From Candidatus Peregrinibacteria bacterium (GTDB taxonomy: Bacteria; Patescibacteriota; Gracilibacteria; UBA1369; PNNO01): 6,492 nt of DNA. Below, piece by piece: positions 4,976-6,492 of this stretch; position 1 is the stretch's first letter; every line of letters begins with the position of its first letter. The translations under genes were made by a program, and so were the position numbers. Location of the stretch: positions 1 to 6,492 of the forward strand of contig JAUVDZ010000067.1 of the NCBI GenBank assembly GCA_030595015.1. Reading direction: 5' to 3'. The notes beneath the pieces were generated by a model. The model searched no databases. It saw only the letters and a list, made by a program, of their open reading frames with translations, and was not told the origin of the DNA.

Positions 4976-6492
4976 TTATTTCTTTTCAACAATAGTCCAG
5001 GATTGATTTGGAATTGTATTAGAAGTAGCTGAGCCGACTCCTGTTCCTTCACCATTGCACATCACTTCATAATATTCATTACTTGAAGTTGTTTGAATTA
5101 AAAAGCTTGTACTGTTTGTAATCCATTCATCAACTGAATTTCTAATATAAGAATATGAGTTTGATTGATCATAATATGCCGTTCCGTTCATTCTGACCCT
5201 ACATCTTGCATTAATTCTATTACCACTCCCATTCTCAGTAGATATGCTATAAGACACCTGATACCAACCAGCATCATTCATATAAACTCGACTATTGTTA
5301 GTTACTGTATCATGAGTAATCCCGGTTTCTTCACGAGTTTCTGAATTGAATGGTATTGCCGCAGGTGTTGAACCATTAACATTTATTCCTCCTCCACCAT
5401 CATAAAATTGACCAATTACAGGAGTACCTGATCCACTTGTATCAATTTGTTTCCAGCTCGTTCCGTCACAAACATAAGTAAAATTATCAGTTGTATTATG
5501 ATATGCACGCCCAGCATAAGTACCATTACAAGTAAGCGCACTTGCTGAATTCTCTATTTTAAATTGTTTAAGTTCATTAAAATTTAAAAGAAGATCATCA
5601 CTTAAAATAAATGCTTGTGCTGTATCATTCCATTGTAAGTATTCGGCTAAAGTAGCACCAAATTGAAGATCTAAATCACCACCCGTATCATCTTCATCAA
5701 TTGTCCACGATTCACTATCGGTTCCTGTTCCAACTGTCCCTGGATCTCCCTGATCACCCTTAACTCCATCAAGTTTTGTAATAGTTAAAATTGGCTCTCC
5801 TATAATTGTATTTGCAGTTAATCTTTGAGCCTGAAGAGTGATGTAATCTCCAGAATTTAAATCTGATAAAAAACTACCTGTTGTTGGTCCATGCTCCCCA
5901 TTATAATTAATTCCTTCCTGATGTGATCCATTTAAAACTGTTGTTCCATTAATATAAACCCGTGCTTGTAAACCATGCGTAACGGCATTATCAACCGCAT
6001 CAATAGCATAAGTAACTAAATAAACTCCATCTGATTTAATATTAATTCTTTCAATATTTGTGTTGTCGTGCTCAATTACAGAAATATCAGATTCAACATC
6101 AGTATTACCAAAAGTAATATCATACCACTGGCTTTGATTAGCAAGAGTAAATCCTGCTGAATTTCGTGCCTGAACAGCTGCTAAAGTATCGCTTGCGCCT
6201 CCAGCGCCTCCATCAATCTGCACCCATGAAGTTCCATTACAAACGTAAGAATAAGTATTAGTTGTATTATGATAAACCTTACCATTTACTGTCCCGTCAC
6301 AAGTCGGAGCTAAAGCCAAATTTTCAATTCTTGCATTTAAAAGTTGATTATTCTCCAAATCCAAATCATCACTAAATTTAAAAGCACCCCCTGTATCATC
6401 CCACTTCAAATATTCTCCTAAAGTATTCCCAAACTGCAACGTTATATCTCCTCCGGTATCATCTCCATCATAAATATAAATATTATCCTGCT
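4976..6492 (-). CDS. Modular surface or fibre-like protein with C1q/TNF-like and collagen-like parts, 5'-partial
   Basis: The frame is open to the right edge, so the N-terminus is missing. A TTG at 6437-6439 is not the start, because the repeat continues upstream of it (IYIYDGDDTGGDITLQFG). The visible order is two-fold. First comes an 'A' unit (6469-6212) with QFG.TL.EYL.W.D, a Cys-containing NGKVYHNTT segment and YVCNGTSW..ID. Next is a beta-rich domain with GVYLVTYAI, ARVYINGT and LNSGDYITLQAQ, the pattern of C1q/TNF-like jelly rolls. A short collagen-like GVKGDQGDPG follows (about 5733-5768), then SWTIDEDD, a second 'A' unit and a second jelly roll ending SWTIVEKK. Such proteins form trimeric extracellular fibres or adhesins, or phage-like tails. 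Surface location is inferred; the signal peptide would lie beyond the window. No catalytic motif is seen. Stop TAA at 4976-4978. Confidence 0.8.
   Translation of the reverse strand, partial: QDNIYIYDGDDTGGDITLQFGNTLGEYLKWDDTGGAFKFSDDLDLENNQLLNARIENLALAPTCDGTVNGKVYHNTTNTYSYVCNGTSWVQIDGGAGGASDTLAAVQARNSAGFTLANQSQWYDITFGNTDVESDISVIEHDNTNIERINIKSDGVYLVTYAIDAVDNAVTHGLQARVYINGTTVLNGSHQEGINYNGEHGPTTGSFLSDLNSGDYITLQAQRLTANTIIGEPILTITKLDGVKGDQGDPGTVGTGTDSESWTIDEDDTGGDLDLQFGATLAEYLQWNDTAQAFILSDDLLLNFNELKQFKIENSASALTCNGTYAGRAYHNTTDNFTYVCDGTSWKQIDTSGSGTPVIGQFYDGGGGINVNGSTPAAIPFNSETREETGITHDTVTNNSRVYMNDAGWYQVSYSISTENGSGNRINARCRVRMNGTAYYDQSNSYSYIRNSVDEWITNSTSFLIQTTSSNEYYEVMCNGEGTGVGSATSNTIPNQSWTIVEKK
5441..5698 (-). 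repeat. Protein repeat unit A2 of the surface protein
   Basis: The second copy of the unit at 6212-6469, with the same length and the same order of LQFG, EYL.W, YHNTT and YVC.GTSW..ID. Each copy is followed by a jelly-roll-like domain, so the real repeat is A unit plus jelly roll, and the missing N-terminus may hold more copies. Confidence 0.75.
6212..6469 (-). repeat. Protein repeat unit A1 of the surface protein
   Basis: Encodes D.DDTGG...LQFG.TL.EYL.W.DT..AF..SDDL, then TC.GT..G..YHNTT....YVC.GTSW.QID. It matches unit A2 over its whole length of about 86 residues. Its DNA is diverged, so the duplication is old. The conserved Cys pair and the Trp may hold a small beta fold that spaces the jelly-roll domains. 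Confidence 0.75.

Noticed and set aside
6437..6439. TTG as the start of the surface-protein gene
   Set aside because: The repeat motif continues in frame upstream to the window edge, so the gene is 5'-truncated by the window.

Overview
This is an AT-rich window (roughly 30% G+C by eye, except the first ~128 bases). It looks like the genome of a small, probably host-dependent or fermentative bacterium, most likely from the Candidate Phyla Radiation (Patescibacteria). That placement is an inference. It rests on the low G+C, the lack of clear Shine-Dalgarno sequences, several very cysteine-rich zinc-ribbon proteins of a kind common in that group, and a modular collagen/C1q-like surface protein. 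Stop codons fit the standard code: most genes end in TAA, and no gene has an in-frame TGA used as Gly or Trp.

Layout, left to right. (1) Bases 1-128 are a GC-rich (~62%), foldable segment unlike the rest of the window. It cuts off the 3' end of a minus-strand zinc-ribbon gene (97-351). (2) A hairpin terminator (362-392) separates that fragment from a 127-residue unknown protein (410-793, minus). (3) A two-gene minus-strand operon (4184 to 868, ATGA overlap) encodes two long paralogues of 545 and 560 residues. Each has about 40 cysteines and carries the same fourfold CxxC module at both ends. (4) Divergent from it is a plus-strand toxin-antitoxin pair (4339-4801): an AbrB/MazE-type antitoxin and a RelE/ParE-type toxin, behind a near-consensus sigma-70 promoter. 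(5) Bases 4802-4933 hold a decayed 3' piece of another zinc-ribbon paralogue. (6) A minus-strand gene that runs off the right edge (4976-6492) encodes a repeated, probably surface-exposed or fibre-like protein with two jelly-roll (C1q/TNF-like) domains and a short collagen-like stretch.

The main theme is a locally expanded family of unknown function: two intact copies and two broken ones within 5 kb, with a toxin-antitoxin pair in the middle. The two intact members probably act together, since they are translationally coupled. The conserved 28-22-21 CxxC spacing suggests that each end binds two zinc ions and that the middle forms a cysteine-rich repeated fold. No substrate, partner or pathway can be named from the sequence. 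The toxin-antitoxin pair and the surface protein look like separate units that happen to be neighbours.
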